64,000 nucleotides of DNA from Mucilaginibacter_A sp050955045 (GTDB lineage Bacteria; Bacteroidota; Bacteroidia; Sphingobacteriales; Sphingobacteriaceae), in the NCBI GenBank assembly GCA_050955045.1, contig JBPBQV010000002.1, positions 186,001-250,000 of the forward strand, written 5' to 3'. Under the pieces are notes generated by a model, which was given only the letters and a program-made list of their open reading frames with translations, was not told the origin of the DNA and searched no databases. A program made the translations under genes and the position numbers. Positions 28,870-38,079 of this stretch are shown one piece after another. Numbering within the stretch: position 1 is the first letter of the stretch; every line of letters starts with the position of its first letter.

Positions 28870-29421
28870 TTAAAAATCATCAGATTTCTTTTTCATGGTA
28901 TTGGTTAAAACAGCTATCTTTTTCACAAACAATTCATCCATAGCCGTAAGCACGCGCTTACGGCGGCCAATACCTAATAAGCCACCACCTTTGCCTTTAT
29001 CAACATCGTATAAAGTATGCTCATCACTTCCATTATTATCTTTATCATTATAAATGAGGAAGATATTATCGAAAGTATAGCGGTAACGGCCTTTTTTGAG
29101 TTCAAGCTTTACAGAATATTTCAACGTCATCCGTTCGTCGCCAACGCCGGTTTGTGTTTTAAAACTTGCTGGTTCTTCAACTGATGCAATTACAAGTCCA
29201 TCTGCACTGTTGTCCGTTGTTACTTTTGTGTTAACCAAAGCCAGTTTAGTCAAAAACAATTTAGCGTCTTTGTACAAATCGGAAACAGATAGAGCGGTGT
29301 CCACTTCAACCACATTGCCATAATATAAATATCTATCTTCTGCTTTATAGTGGAACGACCCAGATTGTGCTTTTGCAATAAAAGGCAGTAAAAAGATAAC
29401 TGCTATAATAAATTTTTTCAT
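28870..29421 (-). CDS. DUF4468 domain exported protein
   Basis: 183 residues, signal peptide to AKAQS. The DUF4468 domain (about 30-130) has a TBP-like fold (VVEVDTALSVSDLYKDAKLFLTKL, LKYSVKLELKKGRYRYTFDNI). C-terminal lysine-rich tail KKKSDDF. Periplasmic; function unknown. Convergent with the SIMPL gene; no terminator recognised in the 75-base gap. Confidence 0.8.
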   Translation of the reverse strand: MKKFIIAVIFLLPFIAKAQSGSFHYKAEDRYLYYGNVVEVDTALSVSDLYKDAKLFLTKLALVNTKVTTDNSADGLVIASVEEPASFKTQTGVGDERMTLKYSVKLELKKGRYRYTFDNIFLIYNDKDNNGSDEHTLYDVDKGKGGGLLGIGRRKRVLTAMDELFVKKIAVLTNTMKKKSDDF

Positions 29422-29571
29422 GTTATTTTTAAAACTGATAATTGGTGGTTAACTGTTGATTTACTTCAACCGTGATTATACTTTATATTTCCGTGAACGC
29501 TATTACCAGTTTATAGTTTTAGACAGATTGTGACCTAAACGCAGGAAAAACAGTTAACCATTTTCAAATCA

Positions 29572-29601
29572 ATGCTTCTTTTACCTACATAAAAACAGCA
29601 T
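29572..29601. repeat. Standard and sister-form word as an imperfect hairpin at the serS stop
   Basis: ATGCTTCTTTTA (from 29572) and TAAAAACAGCAT (to 29601) pair at 10 of 12 positions around a short loop. The last base of the second word is part of the serS stop codon. Position right after serS on the minus strand fits transcription termination. Confidence 0.55.
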
Positions 29602-30872
29602 CAATCAATAAACTCAAACTTAGTATAAGGCACCAAAACTTCCGGGATTTTAATCCCGTTTTCCGTCTGATTATTTTCCAGCAAAGTAGCTACAATACGC
29701 GGCAAAGCCAAAGCACTTCCATTTAAAGTATGCGCCAACTGGTTTTTACCTTCGCTATTACGGAAACGCAATTTTAAACGATTACTCTGGAAAGTTTCAA
29801 AGTTAGAAACAGAAGAAACTTCCAGCCAGCGTTGTTGCGCCGCGCTCCAGGTTTCCATATCATAAGTTAAAGCTGCTGTAAAACTCATATCGCCTCCGCA
29901 CAAACGCAACACGCGATAAGGCAAACCTAGTTTTTGCAGAAGTGATTGCACATGCAAACTCATTTCCTCTAAAATTTCATAAGATTTTTCCGGATGCGCA
30001 ACCTGTACCAGTTCCACTTTATCAAACTGATGCAAACGGTTTAAACCACGAACGTGCGCGCCATAAGAACCTGCTTCCCGGCGGAAACACGGCGTATAAC
30101 CACAGTTTTTAACCGGTAATTCTTCTTCTTTCAAAATTACATCCCGATACAAATTCGTCATCGGAACTTCTGCGGTTGGAATTAAAAACAAATTATCCTG
30201 TCCCACAAAATACATTTGTCCTTCTTTATCCGGCAATTGTCCGGTTCCAAAACCAGAAGCTTCGTTTACCAGCAAAGGCAACATTCGTTCGTCGTAACCG
30301 GCTTTTTCAGCTTCGTCCAGAAAAAAAGCAATCAGCGCACGTTGCAGTTTGGCACCTTTTCCTTTATAAACCGGGAAACCTGCGCCGGTAATTTTTACGC
30401 CTAACTCAAAATCAATCAAATTATATTTTGCTGCTAATTCCCAATGCGGCAAAGCATTTTCCGGCAAATTTGGTTTCTCGCCATTTTCTAAAACTACTTC
30501 GTTTTCTTCCGCGGTGCTTCCTTTAGGCACAGAAACATGCGGCAAATTAGGCAGTAAAAACAGCTTTTGCTGTTGTTCATTTTCCAGCGCAGCTAAATTA
30601 TCGCCTAAAGTTTTAATTTCGTTTTTCCAGGTTCCGGTTTGGTTTTTAACTGCTTCGGCTTCTTCTTTTTTGCCGTTGCGCATCAGTTCGCCAATTTTTT
30701 TTGCTGCGGAGTTTGCTTCTGCGGAAACCTGTTCCAGTTGAGTTTGTGTGGAGCGGCGTTTTTCATCTAAACCCAAAATTTCATCAACCAGTTCTGGCTG
30801 TTTAAAATTCCGCACGGCCAAACGTTCCAAAACCTTTTCCCTGTTTTCGCGGATATAACTAACTTGCAGCAT
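29601..30872 (-). CDS. serS: Seryl-tRNA synthetase
   Basis: 423 residues. N-terminal coiled-coil tRNA-binding arm (about 25-105), then the class II catalytic core: motif 2 CFRREAGSYG and motif 3 NGSALALPRIVATLLE. Charges tRNA-Ser (and tRNA-Sec where present). A -7 element TATCTTTG lies 17 bases upstream. Its TGA is formed with the end of a sister-form word. Confidence 0.97.
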   Translation of the reverse strand: MLQVSYIRENREKVLERLAVRNFKQPELVDEILGLDEKRRSTQTQLEQVSAEANSAAKKIGELMRNGKKEEAEAVKNQTGTWKNEIKTLGDNLAALENEQQQKLFLLPNLPHVSVPKGSTAEENEVVLENGEKPNLPENALPHWELAAKYNLIDFELGVKITGAGFPVYKGKGAKLQRALIAFFLDEAEKAGYDERMLPLLVNEASGFGTGQLPDKEGQMYFVGQDNLFLIPTAEVPMTNLYRDVILKEEELPVKNCGYTPCFRREAGSYGAHVRGLNRLHQFDKVELVQVAHPEKSYEILEEMSLHVQSLLQKLGLPYRVLRLCGGDMSFTAALTYDMETWSAAQQRWLEVSSVSNFETFQSNRLKLRFRNSEGKNQLAHTLNGSALALPRIVATLLENNQTENGIKIPEVLVPYTKFEFID

Positions 30873-30888
30873 TATTTTAAATTTTTGG

Positions 30889-30896
30889 CAAAGATA
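30889..30896 (-). promoter_or_regulatory. -7 promoter element of serS (TATCTTTG)
   Basis: On the minus strand TATCTTTG fits TAnnTTTG and ends 16 bases before the serS ATG. No good -33 element. Confidence 0.4.
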
Positions 30897-30997
30897 GGTT
30901 TCGGTTGTCAGTTTTCTGTTGCGGGTTACCAGTTTTTAGTCGATAAAAACAGCATCTAAATTAAACTGACAACTCACAACCAATCACTCACAACTGA

Positions 30998-31726
30998 ATG
31001 AACGGCAAACTTTACCTCGTACCCACTCCTATTGGCAATCTGGAAGACATGACTTTCCGTGCCATCCGCATCTTAAAAGAAGCTGATTTGATTTTGGCAG
31101 AAGATACACGCACCTCTGCACCGATGCTGAAACATTTTGAGATCAGTGGAAAAGTTTTTTCGCACCATCAACATAACGAACATCAATCCACCCAAGAAAT
31201 TATGAAGTTTTTGGGAGAAGGAAAACAGATTGCGCTAATTTCTGATGCCGGCACGCCTGCAATTTCTGATCCGGGTTTTTACTTGGTTCGAGAAGCTTTG
31301 AAAAATAATTTTTCGGTAGAATGTTTGCCTGGCGCAACCGCTTTTGTTCCGGCACTGGTTAATTCCGGTTTGCCCAATGACCGTTTTATTTTTGAAGGTT
31401 TTTTGCCGGTAAAAAAAGGCCGGCAAACAAGGTTTTTAAGTTTAAAAGAAGAAGAACGGACCATGATTTTTTATGAATCGCCGCACCGTTTATTAAAAAC
31501 TTTAGATGAAATGATGACGCATTTTGGTGCAGAAAGGCAAGTTTCTGTTTCCAGAGAATTAACCAAACTGTTTGAAGAAACCGTTCGCGGCACGTTAACC
31601 GAACTGAAAACTTACTACGAAACGCATACTGTAAAAGGCGAGTTTGTAATTACTGTGGACGGAAAAAGCAGCAAGAATCAGTCAGCAAATAGCAAGTATG
31701 ACAATGATGATTTGCTTGATACCTGA
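30998..31726 (+). CDS. rsmI: 16S rRNA (cytidine(1402)-2'-O)-methyltransferase
   Basis: 242 residues of the tetrapyrrole-methylase fold: LVPTPIGNLEDMTFRAI at the start, AEDTRTSAPMLKHF, and ISDAGTPAISDPG. Modifies C1402 in the decoding centre of 16S rRNA with RsmH. Its C-terminal about 20 residues are polar and variable. 25 bases before lnt, likely co-transcribed; a sister-form word (30943) lies upstream. Confidence 0.95.
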   Translation: MNGKLYLVPTPIGNLEDMTFRAIRILKEADLILAEDTRTSAPMLKHFEISGKVFSHHQHNEHQSTQEIMKFLGEGKQIALISDAGTPAISDPGFYLVREALKNNFSVECLPGATAFVPALVNSGLPNDRFIFEGFLPVKKGRQTRFLSLKEEERTMIFYESPHRLLKTLDEMMTHFGAERQVSVSRELTKLFEETVRGTLTELKTYYETHTVKGEFVITVDGKSSKNQSANSKYDNDDLLDT

Positions 31727-31751
31727 TTCTAAACGTCCGATACTATTTTAA

Positions 31752-33377
31752 ATGAAAAACAGACTTTTCTTCCTCGCCATACTTTCCGGTTTATTAATGT
31801 GGATTGCCTGGCCGCCTACGCCTTATACTACATTTTTACTATTTGTTGGCTTAGTGCCGATGCTTCTTTTACTGGAAGAAATTATGCAATCCAATTCTAA
31901 CCGTAAAGGTTTCCTGATTTTTTGGCTAAGTTTTCTCGGATTTTTCATCTGGAACACACTTTCTGTTTATTGGGTTTATAATTCGGTTAAAACCATTGGT
32001 GCGCTGGTGGCTATTCCAATTTCAATGGTCCCATATTCGCTTGGCCCGTTGTTGATGTCAACCGCTTGCTGGCTGTATTATCGTTTAAGGAAAATTGCGC
32101 CGTTGGGATGGAGTTTGGCCGGCTTGGTTTGCTTTTGGATCGGCTATGAATATCTGCATCAAGGCTGGGATTTAGCTTTCCCCTGGATGACTTTGGGAAA
32201 CGGTTTTGCTATCAGCCACAGCTGGATTCAATGGTACGAATACACCGGTGTTTATGGCGGAACAATTTGGATCTGGCTGGTTAATATTTTGATTTTCCTG
32301 GTTTATCTCGACCTGAAAAAACAGGCACAAAAACAGCATCGGCAGCGTTTGGTTGCGGTAACGGTTTTGGCGATTTTGCTGCCGCTAAGTTTTTCTTTAT
32401 TTGGATATTATCAATATAAGGAACAGGAAGATCCGTCAAACATTGTTGTCGTACAACCCAATATTGATCCGTATGAGAAAGTAGGAACGATATCAACTTC
32501 AGATCAAATCAATACTTTAATTACACTTTCTAAAAAAGTTGCCCAGCCAAACACCGAGTTTATTATCTGGCCGGAAACTGCAATTTTTGATGAAAGAGGT
32601 ATTGATGAAGATCAGATTAGAAGCAATAATTACTATTTACAGGTACAACGCTTCCTTTATCCTTATAAAAATGCAAACGTGTTAACGGGCATTGAATCTT
32701 ACAAATATTACAGTCATGATCCAACGCCTTCATCCGAGCAAATACCTGGATATAACGTATTTGTAGATCACTTTGATGCAGCCGTAAATATTGAAAACTC
32801 GGCTAAAGTTCAATTTTATCATAAATCAAAATTAGTTCCGGGCGTAGAACAGATGCCTTTTGGTTCAGCTTTATCCTTTTTGAAACCGGTTTTTGCACAT
32901 TTAGGCGGAAGCACGGGCAGTTATGGCAAACAGGATGAACCGTCGGTTTTCTACTCTCAAAGCGGAATTGGTGCAGCGCCGGTTATTTGTTATGAATCAA
33001 TTTATGGTGAATATGTAGGAAAATACGTGCTAAAAGGAGCACAGTTTATCGCAATCATCACCAATGATGGCTGGTGGGAAAACACTTCCGGCAAAGACCA
33101 GCATCTGGATTACGCTAAGCTAAGGGCAATTGAAACACGGCGTTGGGTTTGCCAATCTGGCAATACAGGTTTATCTGCTTTTATTAATCAGCGCGGCGAT
33201 GTTGTAAAACAAACTAAATGGTGGACGCAAACTGCAATTAAGCAGGATATCAACTTAAACAGCAGTTTAACTTTTTATGTGAAGTATGGAGATTACCTGG
33301 CAAAAGCAGCAAGTTTCATTGCTGCCTTAATAGCTATTTTCTTATTAGTTAATAATTTCTTTTTTAAGAAAAAGTAA
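31752..33377 (+). CDS. lnt: Apolipoprotein N-acyltransferase
   Basis: 541 residues: six or so N-terminal membrane helices (1-215), a periplasmic nitrilase-like domain (about 225-500) and a last helix. The catalytic triad is visible: Glu in IIWPETAIF, Lys in KSKLVPGVEQMPF and Cys in VICYESIYGE. It adds the third acyl chain to lipoproteins. One dispersed word (31860) is read M-L-L-L inside a membrane helix and one sister-like word is at 32337. Confidence 0.95.
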   Translation: MKNRLFFLAILSGLLMWIAWPPTPYTTFLLFVGLVPMLLLLEEIMQSNSNRKGFLIFWLSFLGFFIWNTLSVYWVYNSVKTIGALVAIPISMVPYSLGPLLMSTACWLYYRLRKIAPLGWSLAGLVCFWIGYEYLHQGWDLAFPWMTLGNGFAISHSWIQWYEYTGVYGGTIWIWLVNILIFLVYLDLKKQAQKQHRQRLVAVTVLAILLPLSFSLFGYYQYKEQEDPSNIVVVQPNIDPYEKVGTISTSDQINTLITLSKKVAQPNTEFIIWPETAIFDERGIDEDQIRSNNYYLQVQRFLYPYKNANVLTGIESYKYYSHDPTPSSEQIPGYNVFVDHFDAAVNIENSAKVQFYHKSKLVPGVEQMPFGSALSFLKPVFAHLGGSTGSYGKQDEPSVFYSQSGIGAAPVICYESIYGEYVGKYVLKGAQFIAIITNDGWWENTSGKDQHLDYAKLRAIETRRWVCQSGNTGLSAFINQRGDVVKQTKWWTQTAIKQDINLNSSLTFYVKYGDYLAKAASFIAALIAIFLLVNNFFFKKK

Positions 33378-33423
33378 TTACATACCTTTATTTCAGAATT
33401 TATTTTTTCTGAAGTAAAGCGTA

Positions 33424-36400
33424 TTGAAAAAACATCCAGAAACAGTTATTAAAAAGAATACTTACAGGAAAGCAATTTTCTGTACGATGCTTCTTTTATG
33501 CCGCTTTTTTTATGCTGATGCTGCAATAATTACATCTACCAATACAGGTGGAAATTGGAATGATGCTACAACTTGGGTTGGTGGAATTGCTCCCCGATCA
33601 ACAGATGATGTAGTAATTGCATCAAATGCAACGGTTTTGATGGATGCCGCAAATGTTGGAACCGGGATTTTAAGCTTAAATGTTTCATCAGGTGGCAGTT
33701 TGGTGTTGGGTTCAGCTACAGCTAATAATCTCCGTTTTAATATCAAAGGCAATATTATTAATGATGGAAACATTAACTTTTGGTTAAGTAGTACTCAGGG
33801 AATGAGTTTATATTTGCTGGGAAGCAGTAGCACTTGGTCGGGAACCGGAAGCTGGAATTTGGCACAATTAGTTATTGGAAATTCTGCTTTAGAATTTAAT
33901 AGTGATTTAGCAATTACCATAAACAGAACTATAACTGTTGGTACGGGCTCTATGAACGCCATGAATAAACGCAGCGGCGTTACCTTTACTTTGGCAGGAA
34001 ACGAAAACGCGACAATAGCAAGTGAATCAGCAATGATATTTTATGGAAATATCATTGCTGATAAAAGTAACCGGGTTATCACGTTTGCACAAAGCGGCAC
34101 TACTGATGCTTACAACACCATTAATATTTTAGGTGATATTACCATCAAACCAACCAACCGGTTAACCGTAGGCACTTACAATATTTTAGAAATTAAAAAT
34201 AACCTTTCCGGAAGCGGAAGAATAGTTGGTGGTACCAACAGCGACATACAGATTACCGGAAATGGTGCTGCTATTCTTTTTAATTCTGGCGGTTCCGGAT
34301 TCAGGAATTTTACAGTTACCCGCCCAAATGGCGTTACAATTGATAGTACGCTTTCAATAGCACAAACGCTTTCGCTTCAAAATCAATGTAAATTGTATTT
34401 GCCGGCAGGAAAATCAGCCAATGGCAATCAGACTTTTTCTGTTGGACAGGTTGGTACAACCGGTGCTATTATTGGCGATGGTTATATGGCGCAACCGGCC
34501 TGGACCAATGTTTATCAGCTGGCAGATGTTACCATTAACGGAACGGCAGCAAATGTAAACCTACGTTTTTCGCAAACTGGCACAGAAAATATTATTCATG
34601 ATTTTACCATCAACAAATCTGCCGGAAGCATCAATTTACTTGATGGAGGAAATTTGCAGGCTAGAAATACATTTACGTTAACCAACGGAAATTTAAAGAT
34701 CGGAACTGGAACGCTGAGATTAACCGGCACAATCAGAACATCTTTGACCGGAACATTATCCGGCTCGCCAAACTCCAACTTATTTATCGGAAATGATGCA
34801 GTTACTACAGCTGCAACTATTTTCTTTAATCAGGATGATCCGCTTAACCATTCACTAAAAACATATACGCAAGCCAGAAACGGAACAATTACGTTGGGCA
34901 ACGCCTTAGATATCTATAACTCCGTTGATATAAACAGCACAAGCACGGCCAATATTTTAAACACAGCCAGTAACTTAACTTTAATTTCTAACGAAACTGG
35001 AACAGCAAGAGTGAATAACCTCGGCTCTGCAGCTATTACAGATTCTGTTATAGTACAACGTTTTATTAAAGGCGGCAATATTGCCCGGCGGAGTTATCGG
35101 CTACTTTCATCGCCGGTTTATCAGGTGAATAATGCCAGTTCAGGATTACGCAGATATTATTTCAGTCGTTTGCAAGATCAAATTTTAGTCACAGGCAGCG
35201 GCGGAACAGCAAACGGTTTTGACGCTTCACCTACCAATGGCCCAACTATTTGGAAATACAATGAACCCGCTGCTGCGAGTGCTGCACAGGATTTTATTCC
35301 GATCAGCAGGATCAGTAAAAACCATTCTAATACAACACAGGATTTTCTTACTTCGGGCAACGGCTTTTTTTTATTTTTCCGCGGAGACAGGATCAATAAT
35401 GTAACTAACAAAACGTCACCGCCTTTTCCGGTTCCGGAGAACGTTGTACTTAATTATAAAGGTTTGCTCAACCAGGGAAATATTACGGTTACAGCGCCTT
35501 ATAACGGAACTACAAATCTGTTATCGTACACCAATAAATCGGAAACAAATGATGGTTTTAATTTGATAGGAAATCCTTACGCTTCTGCAATTGACTGGGA
35601 ACTTTCCGGCAGCAGCGGTTCTGCAATTATGCTAACTAATATCAACCCAACTATTTACATTCTCGATCCGGTTACCAAAAATTATGGCACTTATACTAAA
35701 GGCGGCGTTTCTACAGGTGCTGCTACGCGATATATTGCTTCCGGCCAGGGGTTTTTTGTGAAAGCAAATGCAGCGAATCCGGCAATAACTTTCACAGAAG
35801 CAGCTAAAACAACCGATACTTCTAATCCAAGTGTTTTAGGCGGAAAAACGCCTTTAGCAATAGATTTTTTAAGGTTAAATTTGCAAAAAGACAGCTTAAA
35901 CCAGGATGATATTTTACTAACTTTTAAAGATGGGCAAAGCGAAAGCTACAACCCGGAAGAAGATGTAGATGATTTGCCCGGCATGAATGCAACTGTTTCT
36001 TTATCTTCATTAAATAATAAAGAGCAAAAAAACCTGGCTGTAAACGCATTGCCGCTGGCGAAACAGGTTAAAGCAATTGCACTTTTTGCAGATGTAGCAA
36101 TCAGTGGTAATTATCATTTAAAACTGACGGATTTATCGGACAACTTTAAAAATAAATCTGTTTTTTTAAAAGATAATTTTACTGCTGATTCTGTTGATTT
36201 GCGTAAACAGCCGGATTATACTTTTTTTATCGATAAAAATAATGCAGCTACTTTTGGCAGTAACCGGTTTGTGGTTTATTTCCTGCAAGATTCAACTGTA
36301 ATTTCAACTACAAAAAGCACAGTAGTTACACTCAACCTAAAAAATACTTTGCCTGTATTTACTGGTGTGTTGTTATTTCCAAATCCTGCCACTACAGAAA

Positions 36401-36609
36401 TCAATTTTTTACTTGATAAAAGAAGCACCGGCAACATCAGGCTAAATATTTACGATAATAAGGGTGCGAAAATCCATTCTTCCTTGCACCAGAATCAGCC
36501 CATTTTTAAACACCATATTTCTGCGTTGCCGGCTGGTGTTTATATAGCAGAACTGCTGGATGCCACAACCGGAAGTACACTTCAAAAAGCAAAGTTCATC
36601 AAGCAATAG
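33424..36609 (+). CDS. T9SS-exported surface protein with C-terminal sorting domain
   Basis: 1061 residues from a TTG start (33424), which gives a complete signal peptide (basic start KKHPETVIKKNTYRK, core about 17-28); the next ATG (33487) would leave a very short one. After the signal: TSTNTGGNWNDATTWVGGIAP, the usual start of Bacteroidota beta-helix-like surface proteins, a long Ser/Thr/Asn-rich middle, then a domain with FLTSGNGFFLFFRGDR and LIGNPYAS, and a type A T9SS sorting tail (LLFPNPATTEINF ... PAGVYIAELLD ... KAKFIKQ). Ligand unknown. The dispersed word occurs in the signal peptide (33487, M-L-L-L) and at 36416. Confidence 0.8.
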   Translation: MKKHPETVIKKNTYRKAIFCTMLLLCRFFYADAAIITSTNTGGNWNDATTWVGGIAPRSTDDVVIASNATVLMDAANVGTGILSLNVSSGGSLVLGSATANNLRFNIKGNIINDGNINFWLSSTQGMSLYLLGSSSTWSGTGSWNLAQLVIGNSALEFNSDLAITINRTITVGTGSMNAMNKRSGVTFTLAGNENATIASESAMIFYGNIIADKSNRVITFAQSGTTDAYNTINILGDITIKPTNRLTVGTYNILEIKNNLSGSGRIVGGTNSDIQITGNGAAILFNSGGSGFRNFTVTRPNGVTIDSTLSIAQTLSLQNQCKLYLPAGKSANGNQTFSVGQVGTTGAIIGDGYMAQPAWTNVYQLADVTINGTAANVNLRFSQTGTENIIHDFTINKSAGSINLLDGGNLQARNTFTLTNGNLKIGTGTLRLTGTIRTSLTGTLSGSPNSNLFIGNDAVTTAATIFFNQDDPLNHSLKTYTQARNGTITLGNALDIYNSVDINSTSTANILNTASNLTLISNETGTARVNNLGSAAITDSVIVQRFIKGGNIARRSYRLLSSPVYQVNNASSGLRRYYFSRLQDQILVTGSGGTANGFDASPTNGPTIWKYNEPAAASAAQDFIPISRISKNHSNTTQDFLTSGNGFFLFFRGDRINNVTNKTSPPFPVPENVVLNYKGLLNQGNITVTAPYNGTTNLLSYTNKSETNDGFNLIGNPYASAIDWELSGSSGSAIMLTNINPTIYILDPVTKNYGTYTKGGVSTGAATRYIASGQGFFVKANAANPAITFTEAAKTTDTSNPSVLGGKTPLAIDFLRLNLQKDSLNQDDILLTFKDGQSESYNPEEDVDDLPGMNATVSLSSLNNKEQKNLAVNALPLAKQVKAIALFADVAISGNYHLKLTDLSDNFKNKSVFLKDNFTADSVDLRKQPDYTFFIDKNNAATFGSNRFVVYFLQDSTVISTTKSTVVTLNLKNTLPVFTGVLLFPNPATTEINFLLDKRSTGNIRLNIYDNKGAKIHSSLHQNQPIFKHHISALPAGVYIAELLDATTGSTLQKAKFIKQ

Positions 36610-36865
36610 TATTGCTGCTTTTACCGATAAAAAATCTGTTAAGCAGCAATTAAACCTCCGCCTTCTCTTCAAAATATTGCTATTTTTCACACTTTCCTGT
36701 TTCTTCCTTTAAATTTTATTTCGGTTCTCTAACTGCGTTTCAAGTATAGATTCTGATTTTCTTTCTGATCCAAATGCTTCAATTTTCAATAACTAATATT
36801 TCTTTGGCATCGTAAACAGATGGTGGACAATAGTGTCAGCTGACTGAAAATCAGTTGTAGAAACG
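36610..36865. other. Gap before the signalling group
   Basis: 256 bases. A decayed word (TTGCTGCTTTTAC) follows directly after the T9SS gene stop. TCAGCTGA at 36837-36844 is a palindrome close to the next gene. No further element found. Confidence 0.3.
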
Positions 36866-37462
36866 ATGAGTAAATTTCAATCAAAAAGCATCAACATTTT
36901 TATGACTCTCGATCAGCAGGTGATAGATGGTTATTTTAACAAACATGATCCTGCACCGATATATAAACGGCAGTTAAGTCATCAATTTGAACATTATATT
37001 TTGGAAACAGTATCCGTAGCTAAACGCTATGATGTGATTTTTTACAAATTTAAATGTACACATGAAAGCGACAAGCAATATGCCGAGCCGTTGATGTATG
37101 CTGTTCACCGGCATTTTTCAGATAAAAAATCCGAAAGGATGAAAGAGTTTGCCAAATTTAAACAGCGCAACTGGGTTTTACTGGCTTTAGGCGTTGGTGT
37201 AGTTATTTTGTGTCAGGGTTTGCTGCCGCTTATTTTGAATGAAGACATTAAGCTGCACACTGGCCTAAGCAACAGTCTAGATATTTTTGCCTGGGTTTTA
37301 CTTTGGCACCCAATTGATGAACTCATCTTTAATTGGAACCCGCATTTAAAAGCTATTCATCTGTTTGACAGGTTAGGTACTGCAGAATCAATAATCATCG
37401 AAAATGAAAAAAAGGCTACTGCTAATGTTGCCAACAATGATCCTCTCCGGGTTGTGGCATAA
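36866..37462 (+). CDS. Membrane protein of unknown function
   Basis: 198 residues: a cytoplasmic N-terminal part (about 1-105; FEHYILETVSVAKRYDVIFYKF), two membrane helices (about 109-127 and 137-153) and a short C-terminal tail. An alternative start is Met13 (36902). I do not recognise the family. Its last 59 bases overlap the next gene in another frame, so the two are translated together and probably act with the hybrid kinase that follows. Confidence 0.65.
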   Translation: MSKFQSKSINIFMTLDQQVIDGYFNKHDPAPIYKRQLSHQFEHYILETVSVAKRYDVIFYKFKCTHESDKQYAEPLMYAVHRHFSDKKSERMKEFAKFKQRNWVLLALGVGVVILCQGLLPLILNEDIKLHTGLSNSLDIFAWVLLWHPIDELIFNWNPHLKAIHLFDRLGTAESIIIENEKKATANVANNDPLRVVA

Positions 37463-38042
37463 TTTAAAAGCACAAGCTGGGTTAGAGCAATATTATTACA
37501 TGGGCACTTATCAAACATTTACCGTTGTACCGGTAGCGTATTATCAGGGTAGCAAAAACTGGTATGCAGAAGGGCGTTTTAATTACGAAGCGATAAATAC
37601 TTTATCCTTGTACGGCGGCAAAACTTTTAAAAAAACAGCTTCACTTTCTTACTCGGCTACGCCGATTGCAGGTGTTGTTTTAGGGCAAATGAATGGCGGT
37701 TCTGTAGGGTTAAACCTGGAAATGGATTACGGAAAATTTAATTTCAATACGCAATCTCAATACACGTTTTCTGTGCAGCAACGAACTAACAGTTTTATTT
37801 ACAGCTGGTCTGATTTTACCTATCAGTTTTTTAAAAAACTTGCCGTTGGTGCATCCATACAGCAAACCAAATTGTACCAGGTAAATGGAGCAATTGAAAG
37901 AGGCATACTGCTAAAAACGGGTTTCAAAAATTGGGTTTTTCCGCTTTACATTTTTAGACCGGAAACCACAGATAGATATTTCGTGCTTGGCATCAACTAC
38001 GAATGGCAAAATAATGGTGCTAAAAACAGCATCGGAAATTAA
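37404..38042 (+). CDS. Predicted outer-membrane beta-barrel protein
   Basis: 212 residues with a signal peptide (to LKAQA) and about eight to ten alternating, aromatic-flanked strands (YYYMGTYQTFTVVPVAYYQ, NWYAEGRFNYEAI, VGLNLEMDYGKFNFNTQSQYTFSV, YFVLGINYEW). No helices. The end has a few extra residues with a sister-form word (38020). The gene begins inside the previous one and ends 37 bases before the kinase. Exact role unknown; it could be a sensor or porin part of the same system. Confidence 0.6.
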   Translation: MKKRLLLMLPTMILSGLWHNLKAQAGLEQYYYMGTYQTFTVVPVAYYQGSKNWYAEGRFNYEAINTLSLYGGKTFKKTASLSYSATPIAGVVLGQMNGGSVGLNLEMDYGKFNFNTQSQYTFSVQQRTNSFIYSWSDFTYQFFKKLAVGASIQQTKLYQVNGAIERGILLKTGFKNWVFPLYIFRPETTDRYFVLGINYEWQNNGAKNSIGN

Positions 38043-38079
38043 AATAAATACTCAGAAACAAATTTTTTAAAAAACGAAT

